A program made the position numbers and the translations under genes. From Pandoraea apista (GTDB lineage: Bacteria > Pseudomonadota > Gammaproteobacteria > Burkholderiales > Burkholderiaceae), in the NCBI RefSeq assembly GCF_001465595.2, contig NZ_CP013481.2:2418001-2482000 (forward strand): DNA of 64,000 nucleotides, given 5' to 3'. Shown piece after piece: positions 56,395-64,000 of the stretch. The notes beneath the pieces are model-generated. The model searched no databases and was not told the DNA's origin. It saw only the letters and a list, made by a program, of their open reading frames with translations. Position 1 is the first letter of the stretch. Each line of letters starts with the position of its first letter.

Positions 56395-57156
56395 TCAGCG
56401 CGACTCCGCCAGCCGCGCGAGCCACTCGCGGCGCGCGTTGCCTCCGTCGGCTTCGGTGTGCTCGCGGGCGGCGGCTTCGGCGCCGTTGGCGTCTCCCGCC
56501 GCGATGCGTGCAACGATTTCCCCGTGTTCGTGCCAGACCACTTCTTGCATTGGCATTGCCCCGAGCGTTGCAGCCATCGCCCGCATGATGTGTGGCCATT
56601 GCGGTGCGAGCGTCTGGGCGATCAACGGGTTGCCCGATGCATCGTGCAGGGCCGTGTGAAACGCCACCTCGATGCGCACCTGATGCGCGACCGGTGTGCC
56701 GCGCGTCATCGCCATACCCGCAGCGACGGTGTCCTGAAGCCGACGCAACACCGGCTCGCTCAACGTTCCTTGAGCCATGCGCGTCGCCGCAAGCCGCGCC
56801 GCCAGACCATCGAGCGCGGTACGCACCTGATAGAGCTGGCGCAGATGATCGGGGTCGATGGGCGCGACTTCCAGACCCTGACGTCCACTGTCGCACACCA
56901 GACCGTCGCGCTTGAGCAATTGCAGGGCATGGCTGACAGGCTGACGCGACACGCCCAGCGAGTCGGCTAGTTCCGCCTGTCGAATGCGCTCGCCCGGGGG
57001 CAGCGTGAGATCGGCGATGGCGTCGCGCAAGCGCGAGTAGACCTGATCGATCAGCACCGGCGTGCTGGCTAGCGGCGCGAGCGGAACCAGAGGCGAGGGG
57101 GGCGAGAGGGGGGCGTTAGTCGCCGGGGTATCAACGGAGACGGCAGGGGTCGACAT
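56395..57156 (-). CDS. GntR-family (FadR/FCD) transcriptional regulator
   Basis: A 253-residue regulator with a GntR winged helix (VLIDQVYSRLRDAIADLTLPPGERIRQAELADSLGVSRQPVSHALQLLKRDGLV) and an FCD ligand domain (VRTALDGLAARLAA... HTALHDASGNPLI). A Pro/Ala-rich leader precedes the HTH. It lies directly before the AEC carrier gene and is likely its local regulator, with an organic acid as ligand. Confidence 0.9.
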   Translation of the reverse strand: MSTPAVSVDTPATNAPLSPPSPLVPLAPLASTPVLIDQVYSRLRDAIADLTLPPGERIRQAELADSLGVSRQPVSHALQLLKRDGLVCDSGRQGLEVAPIDPDHLRQLYQVRTALDGLAARLAATRMAQGTLSEPVLRRLQDTVAAGMAMTRGTPVAHQVRIEVAFHTALHDASGNPLIAQTLAPQWPHIMRAMAATLGAMPMQEVVWHEHGEIVARIAAGDANGAEAAAREHTEADGGNARREWLARLAESR

Positions 57157-57287
57157 GGAATTCCGGTGGCTGCCGGCGTTGGTGATATCTGGAATTCCGA
57201 ATTCTACGCCGCCAGACGGACGCCGGGGGCATTTTTTTCAATCAACGGCAATCGCGAGGGGAAGAGGCACGTGGGGCGACGCGTATA

Positions 57288-57581
57288 TCAGTCGCTCGGG
57301 TCCAGTTCCGGTGGCGCAATGGATGCGACGCGGGCAGGCGTCTGAAGCAGTGCCTGAACGGTCGTACGGGTTCGCTGGAGGCGTCGGGCGAGCGCCCAGG
57401 CATCGGCCTCGCGCTCGAAAAGACCGACAATCAAGTGCGGCTCCGCGGCAAATCCGTCGGAAAACAGGCCGATGTTCTTGGCGATCATCTCGCTCGCCCG
57501 CTCCACCGAGACAGTGTACTGACGCGGTGAACGGTATTGATTGATGACAACGGCAAAGGCGCGGGAGAACGCGTCTGACAT
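57288..57581 (-). CDS. Small hypothetical protein
   Basis: A 97-residue soluble protein (MSDAFSRAFAVVINQYRSPR...) that I do not recognise. AGAGGAGG about seven bases before the ATG is one of the strongest ribosome sites in the window and supports a real gene. No membrane segment. The region 57582-57993 above it holds only a reverse-strand terminator. Confidence 0.6.
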   Translation of the reverse strand: MSDAFSRAFAVVINQYRSPRQYTVSVERASEMIAKNIGLFSDGFAAEPHLIVGLFEREADAWALARRLQRTRTTVQALLQTPARVASIAPPELDPSD

Positions 57582-57747
57582 GCGGGAACCTCCTCTGACG
57601 GCGTTGCGCGAAAGCGCCGATGTCGAGCATTAGGGCTATGCGCTAGCGTTGCACTTCCGGAGATTGTAGGCGATGACGGCGCACGTGTCGGGACAAAACG
57701 ATGGCGTGGTGCGTTGACGGCGATCCTCTTCGGCAGCGGCATAAAAA

Positions 57748-57771
57748 AAGCCGCCGAGCGGGTCGGCGGCG
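57748..57771 (-). terminator. Intrinsic terminator of the small membrane protein gene
   Basis: Perfect GCCGCCGA-GCGGG-TCGGCGGC stem; on the reverse strand it is followed by a run of seven T. It lies about 220 bases after the stop of the gene at 57994. The rest of 57582-57993 shows no gene. Confidence 0.8.
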
Positions 57772-57993
57772 CAACAGAGAGGGTGACAGCGCAACCGAAG
57801 TTGCCGGAAATCAGCATAGGTCGCGGCGATGACAACGTCGTGACCGCTGTTTCAGCGAAGCGGCCGGGATTCGTCGAGATCCACCGCCGGATCGCGAGGT
57901 GATAGGGACAGAAATTCTCGGAAAAGCCTCCCACTGTGCGCATCGCGCACGAAAGGCCCTCCGTTGTCTGATGCGACTGGGCGCGTGCGCCGG

Positions 57994-58185
57994 CTACACG
58001 AGTACGGGCAACGCCTCCACGACAAGGAGTGCAACGAGCGCTCCGACCACCGCGCCGACGGCACGCAGACTATAGCGCGTGCCACGCGTCGCGACAGGAA
58101 TGCCGCCAACGAGTAGCGCACCGGCCACCGCCATTGGCAGGAACAGCGTCAGGTCGTAAAGATTGAAGTGGAATACGGGCATCAT
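57994..58185 (-). CDS. Small membrane protein
   Basis: A 63-residue protein with two hydrophobic segments (LTLFLPMAVAGALLVGGIPVA and AVGAVVGALVALLVVEALPVL) separated by a short basic loop (TRGTRYSLR). AGGAGAGGAGAC precedes the ATG; two consecutive ATG codons (58185 and 58182) are possible starts. Function unknown. Confidence 0.6.
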   Translation of the reverse strand: MMPVFHFNLYDLTLFLPMAVAGALLVGGIPVATRGTRYSLRAVGAVVGALVALLVVEALPVLV

Positions 58186-58294
58186 TCTTGTCTCCTCTCC
58201 TGAATCGCCATTCCACTATAGGACGGCGGCGGAGGATGCCCAAATTTGGTGCGACGCAGCATGTTGCTGCGCAGAGATTAGCGCGTTGGCGGTG

Positions 58295-58501
58295 TCAGTC
58301 TTCCTGGCGTACGGCGTGCATTTTTCGGCGTGCGTTCCACATCGCCATGTCCTTGCGGGTGCGCATACGATCGCTGACGTTGATCCCGGAGGGCTGTGCG
58401 TTTGGCGGGGAGGCAGCAATATCGTTGGCTTCGCTGCGTGCCTGCACCATCATGACGAGCGTAAACAGCGAGGCGGCAAGCGCCAGCAAGATCAGCTTCA
58501 T
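58295..58501 (-). CDS. Small membrane-anchored or exported protein
   Basis: A 68-residue protein with an N-terminal hydrophobic segment (MKLILLALAASLFTLVMMVQ) and a polar, Met/Arg-rich tail. GGGGA lies upstream of the ATG. It could be a signal-anchored protein or a cleaved secreted one. No family recognised; support is moderate. Confidence 0.45.
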   Translation of the reverse strand: MKLILLALAASLFTLVMMVQARSEANDIAASPPNAQPSGINVSDRMRTRKDMAMWNARRKMHAVRQED

Positions 58502-58958
58502 AGGGTCCCCGGGTCAATCTCTGGTGAATCTGGTCGGTGTATGCGTCGTCGTCATCGTCCTGACCGGTCTCCTCTATGGGGACCGTGCCGGCGCGGGTGG
58601 CGCGATGCTTCTGTCATGCTCTGCTTGACGGACTACGTTGCCGCAACTATCTGACGGGAGGGGGCTCCGGTGCGTCTGACGCTGACTTAGGCCGTGTCTT
58701 ATACAGCGCGGCACATCATAGCCTGCGATTATGACAACGCTTCGGGTGGGCGACCAAAAATCTTGCCGTGCGCCGCGCGGGACGTCGTATGCGTCACGCT
58801 GTCCCTGAGTTGACGTCCCATGAACGTCCCCATGTTTTCACGTCCTTTAACGTATAGCGACGGTTGCGGCGAAAAGTTTAGAATTTGTGACACTTTTTTC
58901 GACACGGGCCAAAACGCCGTGTCCCCACGATTCGGCCCGTGTCTCTCCGACGAAGTGC
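58502..58958. other. Intergenic region upstream of the small membrane protein
   Basis: No gene is supported here. AT-rich blocks occur near 58695 and 58850-58900. I see no terminator after the holin-like gene and no strong inverted repeat. Small forward-strand frames in the region lack ribosome binding sites and family resemblance. Confidence 0.4.
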
Positions 58959-59174
58959 TTACGGCTGATGCGACACGTCGTCTTGTGGCCCGCTGGCCCG
59001 ACCCGCCCGGCGGGCGTTGCGCTCAGGTAACGCCATTGCAGCAAGCGACGCCAGCGCGGCGCCCGCCTGGGCGACCTCGTGCATCACATCGGGCGAGGTA
59101 CCGAGCGCCACCGCGAGTCCGGTCAGCCCGGCCCAGGTCGAGGGCTCGAGTAGCCGTGACAGGAGAAAGCTCAT
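58959..59174 (-). CDS. Holin-like small membrane protein
   Basis: A 71-residue protein starting MSFLLSRLLEPSTWAGLTGL, with two hydrophobic segments (WAGLTGLAVALGTSP and AQAGAALASLAAMALPE) and a charged tail. The LEPSTWAG beginning, two-segment layout and basic end are typical of small phage holins of Burkholderia-type phages. GGGAGG precedes the ATG, which overlaps the GH18 stop codon (ATGA), so the two genes are translationally coupled. No endolysin or phage gene is adjacent. Confidence 0.6.
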   Translation of the reverse strand: MSFLLSRLLEPSTWAGLTGLAVALGTSPDVMHEVAQAGAALASLAAMALPERNARRAGRASGPQDDVSHQP

Positions 59175-60757
59175 GAGCCACCTCCCGGCGTTGTGTCGTC
59201 GAGCGAGGTCTTGCCGCTGAAGTAGAACGGCGTCATGTCGATGTTCGATACCGTCGTCGTCTGTCCCAGCCCCTCGTGCGCCGCGTTGGCGAGCACGCCG
59301 TTATCCTGATCGATGGTCCAGGTGAAGAGCCCGCCGAGCCCGTTGCGGCGTACGTAGTCGCCCTTGGCGCGAACCGTGCGCGGCGTGTCGAGCGACATGA
59401 ACATGCCGCTCGACGGCTGAAACAGGAAGTCGGCATCGGCCACCGGGTCGGTGTAAAGAACGAAGCCGTTGCGTGCCGCGCCGTTCTCCAGATCGAGGTA
59501 GTTGAACAGCATGTCGTAGTACTCCGTGGTACCCGACTCGAATGTGCCGGTGGTGATGTCGTCGCCTGGCGAATAGGTGCCGGCGAGGGCCGACACTTGC
59601 GCGATGTCCGCCTGAAGGGCGTTACGGGAGTATGCCGCGTAGCCGATGTGCACCTTGGCGAACGGCACGCCAGCCTGACGCAGCCAGTTCACCGCCCGAT
59701 CGATGGAAAAGCCACTGGCGGCGGTTGGGTCCGTATCGTGCAGGTTCGTGTGATGCGCAAGCGCCGGTGCCCACGGGGTGCCGAAGAAGTCGTAGGTCAT
59801 GAGATTCAGACGCGACACGCCCGCCGCAATGAGACCGGGCAGATTGGCCTGGGTCATATCGGCGACGTTGGCCGAGGCGGCAATCGAGATCTCGACGTCC
59901 TTGCGTCCGGCCGCAACCAGCGCATTCTTCAGATCGCCGACGAGCGCCGCGTAGTTGGCGCCATCCGCGTCGTCGTACGTATTGCCCGAATCGCCGGGCG
60001 CGCCGGGATATTCCCAGTCGAGGTTGATCTCGACGAACATCGGAAATCGCTTGAGCAGATCGACCACGCTCGCGCAGAACGTCTTGCGTCGTGGGGCGCT
60101 CGCGGCCATGCCGTGGAACGCCCGACTCATCGTCCAGCCGCCAATGGCGAGCGCCATTTTCAGCGCGGGGTTCTTCGCGTGAAGCAGACGCAGGCCGCCG
60201 AGCACGCCCTGTGCACGCGACTGCTGGAACATTGGTGCGACATCGTTGCTGATCCAACCGTCGAATCCGCAATTACGATAGGCCAGCACGTCGCCCCAAC
60301 TGTCGACGAAAGTGGCCTGATCCGGCTGGCGCGTGAAGTCGGTGGCGGCGCGTGCAATCGTCTGCGCCTTTTCGCCCTGATCGCCGACAATGCCCGAAAA
60401 GCCCACGATCAGACGGTCGTAGGCGAAGGGGTCGAGCAACATGAGATCGACGCCACGCCCTGCGGCGTCGTTGCTGAAGTCGCCGTCGAGCCGTCCGTCG
60501 TATTGTGACCAGTCGGTGTAATAGCCCGAGACTTCAAATGCGTTCTTGGCGTAGCGGTTGTAGACGCGACGGGCCACGCGTGCCGACGTGTACGACAGTT
60601 GTGTCGTGCTGGTGGACGGATCGAAGCCGTTCTGTGCGTAGGTCGTTTCGGTGGCGCCGTTCTGCGGATCGGTCGGGTAGACGAGCTCGCTTTGCGCGGC
60701 GGGCGTGGTGGACAGGGTCGAGCCGGTCGAGGGACGTTGCGAAGTGGTATCGGACAT
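59171..60757 (-). CDS. GH18-family chitinase-like protein without signal peptide
   Basis: A 528-residue protein whose catalytic barrel begins near residue 80 (AFEVSGYYTDWSQYDGRL) and contains the segments ALAIGGWTMS, FVEINLDWEYPGAPG, LNLMTYDFFGTPW and the C-terminal GGLFTWTIDQDNG. The DxxDxDxE signature is modified: Val242, Asn245, Asp247 and Glu249. The N-terminus is polar Ser/Thr-rich, not a signal peptide. ATG 60757 has AGGAG upstream; the GTG at 60784 adds nine codons. The type resembles GH18 proteins linked to insecticidal Tc toxin complexes. Coupled to the holin-like gene. Confidence 0.87.
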   Translation of the reverse strand: MSDTTSQRPSTGSTLSTTPAAQSELVYPTDPQNGATETTYAQNGFDPSTSTTQLSYTSARVARRVYNRYAKNAFEVSGYYTDWSQYDGRLDGDFSNDAAGRGVDLMLLDPFAYDRLIVGFSGIVGDQGEKAQTIARAATDFTRQPDQATFVDSWGDVLAYRNCGFDGWISNDVAPMFQQSRAQGVLGGLRLLHAKNPALKMALAIGGWTMSRAFHGMAASAPRRKTFCASVVDLLKRFPMFVEINLDWEYPGAPGDSGNTYDDADGANYAALVGDLKNALVAAGRKDVEISIAASANVADMTQANLPGLIAAGVSRLNLMTYDFFGTPWAPALAHHTNLHDTDPTAASGFSIDRAVNWLRQAGVPFAKVHIGYAAYSRNALQADIAQVSALAGTYSPGDDITTGTFESGTTEYYDMLFNYLDLENGAARNGFVLYTDPVADADFLFQPSSGMFMSLDTPRTVRAKGDYVRRNGLGGLFTWTIDQDNGVLANAAHEGLGQTTTVSNIDMTPFYFSGKTSLDDTTPGGGS

Positions 60758-60843
60758 GGATGGCTCCTGAGGTTGAGTGGACACTTGCCGTCGCCGCGCG
60801 GTAGTGAGCGCATCGGCATTGGCGTAATCAGCGTGCTATCCGC

Positions 60844-61731
60844 TCAACGCCCGGGCCAGCGCAAATGACGTGTCAGGGTGACGAGGGCGCGTGGCAGCGT
60901 CGTTGAGAGCCACGCAAGGGCGCGTGGCATGCGGGGCGCGTGTGCTGGCGTCCGAGGGTTCGGCATCGGCGTATCGCAAGGCTCGAAGCGATAGCCGATT
61001 CGCGGCACGGTCACGATGTGGCGATGCAGGTCGAGAGGAATCAGTTTCCGGCGAAGACGCGAGACGACTTGCATCAGATTGGTGTCGTCCTGCGCGGGAC
61101 GTTCCGGCCACAGCAGCGCGATTAACGTACGTTTGTCATGTACCACGCCGGCAGGTGAGCGGAGGGCACATAGCAATCGATATTCGATCTGCGGAATCCG
61201 CACGACCACGCCATTGCGACGCACCTCGCCATGCCCGTCACGCGCAACGCCCTGGTGGGGCAGCGCGGCGTGCGACGGTGCGTCGGTGGCGTCGCGCACG
61301 GTCAGCGCCTCGGTCCGGGATCGTTCAGGCGACATAGGTACCGCATGCGGGTACGCCGATTCGCGCGTCCTTGAACGGTGTGTGGTGTCGTTTGCTGCGT
61401 TCTCCGTTGCTGCGTTCTCCGTTGGTGCGGCCGGCGCCGGTAAATCGAGGCGATATCCCACGCGCGCCACGGTCACAACCGCGCGTTGCAGTCCGAGAGG
61501 GGCGAGCGAGCGACGCAAGCGCGAGACGAGTTGCACGAGGGCGGTGTCTTCCATCCACTGTGCGCGTGAACCCCACAGCGCTTCCATCAACACGCGCTTG
61601 CCGAGCGCCGTGCCTGCGCGCGCGGCAAGCAGTATGAACAAACGTTTTTCCTGTTCCGATAGCCGTGCGGAAATGCCGTCGCGCTGCACGAGATTGGTGA
61701 CCTCGTCGAGGTCGTAAGGTGACATCGGCAT
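60844..61731 (-). CDS. Regulator with two tandem OmpR-type winged-helix domains
   Basis: A 295-residue protein with two OmpR/PhoB-type DNA-binding domains, about 20-97 and 168-251, joined by a Thr/Asn/Ala-rich linker. Both end in nearly the same pattern: VSRLRRSLAPLGLQRAVVTV in the first and VSRLRRKLIPLDLHRHIVTV in the second, followed by R(V/I)GYR. No receiver domain or membrane segment is present. AAGGAG lies seven bases before the ATG at 61731, preferred over longer starts. The GH18 gene follows 86 bases later on the same strand and is the obvious target. Confidence 0.85.
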   Translation of the reverse strand: MPMSPYDLDEVTNLVQRDGISARLSEQEKRLFILLAARAGTALGKRVLMEALWGSRAQWMEDTALVQLVSRLRRSLAPLGLQRAVVTVARVGYRLDLPAPAAPTENAATENAANDTTHRSRTRESAYPHAVPMSPERSRTEALTVRDATDAPSHAALPHQGVARDGHGEVRRNGVVVRIPQIEYRLLCALRSPAGVVHDKRTLIALLWPERPAQDDTNLMQVVSRLRRKLIPLDLHRHIVTVPRIGYRFEPCDTPMPNPRTPAHAPRMPRALAWLSTTLPRALVTLTRHLRWPGR

Positions 61732-61977
61732 GGGGCGCTCCTTGTAACAAGTCAGAGTCGCCAACCCTAGCGACGCGCGTTCGCCTGTCACAAGGCGGCA
61801 AGCGCGACATAGATACCGTCATCGGCCGTACGTCGACAGGCGTTGCGCGTCCCGGGTGCCTTGGCAATGTCACGCGTCTCCCGGCGAGGTAAGATAGCTG
61901 CCGTATCTCGCAATGGTGGCCCGATAGCTGGCGGTGCGGCGCCATTGCCGACTTCCCGAACCCTCCCGGATTTCGTC

Positions 61978-62832
61978 ATGCTCGAACTCATTTCCGAACA
62001 CCGTTGTTTCGGCGGCGCGCAGCGCTTCTATCGTCACGCTTCGACCACCATCGGTCTGCCGATGCGTTTCTCGGTGTTCCTTCCGCCCCAGGCACGCGAC
62101 GGACGCGCTGTGCCCGCGCTGTTCTATCTCGCGGGGCTGACCTGCACGGAAGAGACGTTCATGATCAAGGGCGGTGCGCAGTGGCTCGCAGCAGAGCACG
62201 GCGTCGCGCTGATTGCACCCGACACCAGCCCGCGTGGTGCGGGTGTACCGGGGGAGACCGATGCGTGGGATTTCGGTGTCGGCGCCGGTTTCTATCTCGA
62301 CGCCACGCAGGCGCCATGGTCCGCGAACTATCGCATGTACAGCTATCTCGTGGACGAACTGTACGGATTGGTGACGCAATCGTTGCCCATCGACGCGCAG
62401 CGTATCGGCATCTTCGGGCACTCGATGGGCGGGCATGGCGCATTGACGCTTGCGCTGCGCAATCCTGACAAATTCCGTTCAGTGTCGGCGTTCGCGCCGA
62501 TTGCGGCGCCGATGCGTTGCCCGTGGGGTGAGAAGGCGTTTACCGGATATCTGGGGACGGATCGCGAAACGTGGCGGAAGTACGACGCCAGCGAACTGAT
62601 TGCGAGCGCCGGGCAGATGGTGTTTCCGGGCGGCATTCTGATCGATCAGGGCTTGAACGATCAGTTTCTCGAAGCGCAACTGCATCCGGACATCTTCGAG
62701 CGCGCCTGCCGCGACGCCGGCCAACCGCTTACGCTGCGGCGTCACAACGGTTACGACCACGGCTACTACTTCATTCAGACCTTCATGGCGGATCATCTCT
62801 CACATCACGCCGAGCATCTGCGCGCGTACTGA
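61978..62832 (+). CDS. S-formylglutathione hydrolase
   Basis: A 284-residue esterase-D-type hydrolase that releases formate and glutathione in formaldehyde detoxification. Features: LISEHRCFGGAQRFYRHAS at the N-terminus, YLAGLTCTEETF (oxyanion region), nucleophile elbow GHSMGGHGAL, and the catalytic His in YDHGYYF. Start ATG 61978 is family-typical. The partner S-(hydroxymethyl)glutathione dehydrogenase gene is not adjacent. Function is clear, although the gene symbol varies (frmB, yeiG, fghA). Confidence 0.93.
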   Translation: MLELISEHRCFGGAQRFYRHASTTIGLPMRFSVFLPPQARDGRAVPALFYLAGLTCTEETFMIKGGAQWLAAEHGVALIAPDTSPRGAGVPGETDAWDFGVGAGFYLDATQAPWSANYRMYSYLVDELYGLVTQSLPIDAQRIGIFGHSMGGHGALTLALRNPDKFRSVSAFAPIAAPMRCPWGEKAFTGYLGTDRETWRKYDASELIASAGQMVFPGGILIDQGLNDQFLEAQLHPDIFERACRDAGQPLTLRRHNGYDHGYYFIQTFMADHLSHHAEHLRAY

Positions 62833-62874
62833 TCTGTCCGTTCCCTTCACCGGCGCGCGATTTTCGCCGCGCCG

Positions 62875-63732
62875 TCAGACCGCCTGCGCCTCATAACGGC
62901 GCGGCGGTGTGACGATCTCGTCTTGTGCCCGAACGATCTCCAACTCGTAACGGCCGGCGAGATGCGTGGCGCACAGCACCGCGTCGACCGCTGCCAGCGT
63001 GTGCTCGAACGCCGCACGCACCGTATCGCCTTTGAGCCATCGTGCGAGGAAGACACCCGAGGTCAGGTCGCCCACGCCCACGGGATGACGTGAGAACGGA
63101 TACAGCGGACGGTGGCCGTGCCAGGCCTCGTCGTTCGTCACGACCAGCATGTCGAACCGGTCGGCGGGCTTGCCGGCGTATTCCAGATGCTTGACGAGCA
63201 CCATCTTCGGCCCGCGCGAAATCAACGTGCGGCATGCTGCCACTGCATCGTCGAACGTGTCGATCGGATGCTGCGAGAGCTTCTCCAGTTCGAGATGATT
63301 GGGGGCCATGATGTCGGCGGCCGCCGGCATATATTCGACGAGAAATTGCTCGATGCCCGGCTTGACCTGACACCCCTTCTCGGGATGGCCCATCACCGGG
63401 TCGCACAGGTAGATCGCAGCGGGATTGGCCTGTTTGACGCGTTCCACCGCCGCGAGCACGAAGCCCGCCTGTTCCGGCGCACCGAGGTAGCCGGAGAGTA
63501 TGGCGTCGCAACTGCCCAGTTCCCCAATGTCGTCGATGCCCTCGACCAGCCGTAGAATTTCCTCGCTGGGCAGCGCCTGACCGGTCCATTTGCCGTACTG
63601 CGTGTGATTCGAAAACTGCACCGTGTTGATCGGCCAGACGTTGACACCGAGACGGCGCATCGGGAATTCGGCGGCGCTGTTGTCGGCGTGGCCGAATACG
63701 ACATGGGACTGAATGCTGAGGACGTTTTTCAT
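62875..63732 (-). CDS. pdxY: Pyridoxal kinase
   Basis: Phosphorylates pyridoxal to pyridoxal 5'-phosphate in vitamin B6 salvage. The 285 residues begin [33 protein letters not shown], include the substrate-side region TQYGKWTGQ, and contain the ATP-binding [15 protein letters not shown] motif near the end. Start ATG 63732 is chosen; the longer frame runs into the upstream terminator hairpin. Convergent with the S-formylglutathione hydrolase gene. Confidence 0.95.
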   Translation of the reverse strand: MKNVLSIQSHVVFGHADNSAAEFPMRRLGVNVWPINTVQFSNHTQYGKWTGQALPSEEILRLVEGIDDIGELGSCDAILSGYLGAPEQAGFVLAAVERVKQANPAAIYLCDPVMGHPEKGCQVKPGIEQFLVEYMPAAADIMAPNHLELEKLSQHPIDTFDDAVAACRTLISRGPKMVLVKHLEYAGKPADRFDMLVVTNDEAWHGHRPLYPFSRHPVGVGDLTSGVFLARWLKGDTVRAAFEHTLAAVDAVLCATHLAGRYELEIVRAQDEIVTPPRRYEAQAV

Positions 63733-63762
63733 GTTGATGTGGTGCGCTTGGGCAAAAAGGAC

Positions 63763-63820
63763 AACGCCCGCGACCGGCACGATCCTGTCCGAAGAAGGAA
63801 GCGTGCCGGTCGCGGGCGTT
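63763..63820 (-). terminator. 19-bp perfect hairpin, terminator of fusA
   Basis: AACGCCCGCGACCGGCACG (63763-63781) and its exact complement (63802-63820) surround a 20-base loop. On the reverse strand the stem is followed by GTCCTTTTTG, so it can end the fusA transcript, about 65 bases past its stop codon and just before pdxY. Confidence 0.85.
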
Positions 63821-63882
63821 GATCGTCATGGCGGCGGCCAGCGTCCAGCGTCTGCTGCGCCGTCGCCATAACGTTTGCTGCG

Positions 63883-64000
63883 TTACTTCTTGGACGAGAT
63901 GATGGCGTCGGCCACGTTCTTAGGCGCCTCGGCGTAGTGTTTGAACTCCATCGTGTAAGTGGCGCGGCCTTGCGTGAGCGAGCGCAACGATGTCGAGTAG
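63883..64000 (-). CDS. fusA: Elongation factor G, C-terminal end (partial)
   Basis: The reverse frame from the window edge ends at TAA 63883-63885 and reads [15 protein letters not shown], then [15 protein letters not shown]. That is the typical C-terminus of EF-G (domain V), the translocation GTPase. Only about 38 residues lie in the window; the rest is beyond 64000. EF-G paralogues (fusA1/fusA2) cannot be told apart from this tail. Confidence 0.88.
   Translation of the reverse strand, partial: YSTSLRSLTQGRATYTMEFKHYAEAPKNVADAIISSKK

Noticed and set aside
58820..59176. 118-codon forward frame overlapping the holin-like gene
   Set aside because: Arg/Pro-rich translation, no ribosome site and no resemblance; the coupled reverse-strand gene is better supported.

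Overview
The window looks like a chromosomal segment of a betaproteobacterium of the family Burkholderiaceae, with Pandoraea my best guess at genus. The grounds are the high GC content, the order hflK-hflC-DUF2065-hisZ-purA, a phasin gene next to the pyruvate dehydrogenase operon, and protein sequences that read like Burkholderia/Pandoraea orthologues. The genus call is inference; no search was run. Most of the window is ordinary core genome. I see no rRNA, CRISPR array, insertion sequence or intact prophage.

Layout. Positions 1-6,000 hold membrane-protease regulators (hflK, hflC), a DUF2065 membrane protein, hisZ, purA and a phosphoribosyltransferase. Positions 6,000-10,100 hold an exported DUF4189-like protein, an M3 oligopeptidase and folD. 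Positions 10,400-20,900 hold a FixL/FixJ-type two-component pair divergent from the pyruvate dehydrogenase operon (aceE, aceF, lpdA). A small proteasome-like Ntn-hydrolase of the betaproteobacterial proteasome homologue (BPH) type lies between aceF and lpdA. Positions 21,000-32,500 hold a phasin, a histone-deacetylase-like protein overlapping an EamA exporter, a nitroreductase, a PBP7-type peptidase, an IclR regulator, an unrecognised membrane/coiled-coil protein with six 15-residue repeats, lutAB without lutC, and an amino-acid ABC permease.

Positions 32,500-41,600 hold the matching binding protein, pyrD, the N-degron transferase pair bpt/aat, a Nudix hydrolase, tRNA-fMet, a GNAT protein, eamA, dusA, tRNA-His, and about 0.9 kb of mostly non-coding DNA with a decayed reading frame and structured elements. 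Positions 41,600-52,300 hold a Nudix-metallo-beta-lactamase fusion, an esterase, a Baeyer-Villiger-type monooxygenase and an SDR divergent from a TetR regulator, then purT, a MarR regulator, an SDR, a glutathionyl-hydroquinone reductase and a cold-shock gene. Positions 52,500-64,000 hold a GNAT protein, a cationic exported protein, a GGDEF diguanylate cyclase, an AEC carrier with its GntR regulator, several small proteins, a chitinase-like cassette (tandem winged-helix regulator, GH18 protein, holin-like protein), S-formylglutathione hydrolase, pdxY and the 3' end of fusA.

The units that stand out are: (1) the GH18 protein lacking a signal peptide, translationally coupled to a holin-like membrane protein and preceded by a regulator with two winged-helix domains, which may be a holin-dependent chitinase release system; (2) the BPH-like subunit inside the pyruvate dehydrogenase operon; (3) the 15-residue-repeat membrane protein at 27772-29295; and (4) the TetR/SDR/monooxygenase/esterase set, whose order matches an alcohol-ketone-ester-hydrolysis route.
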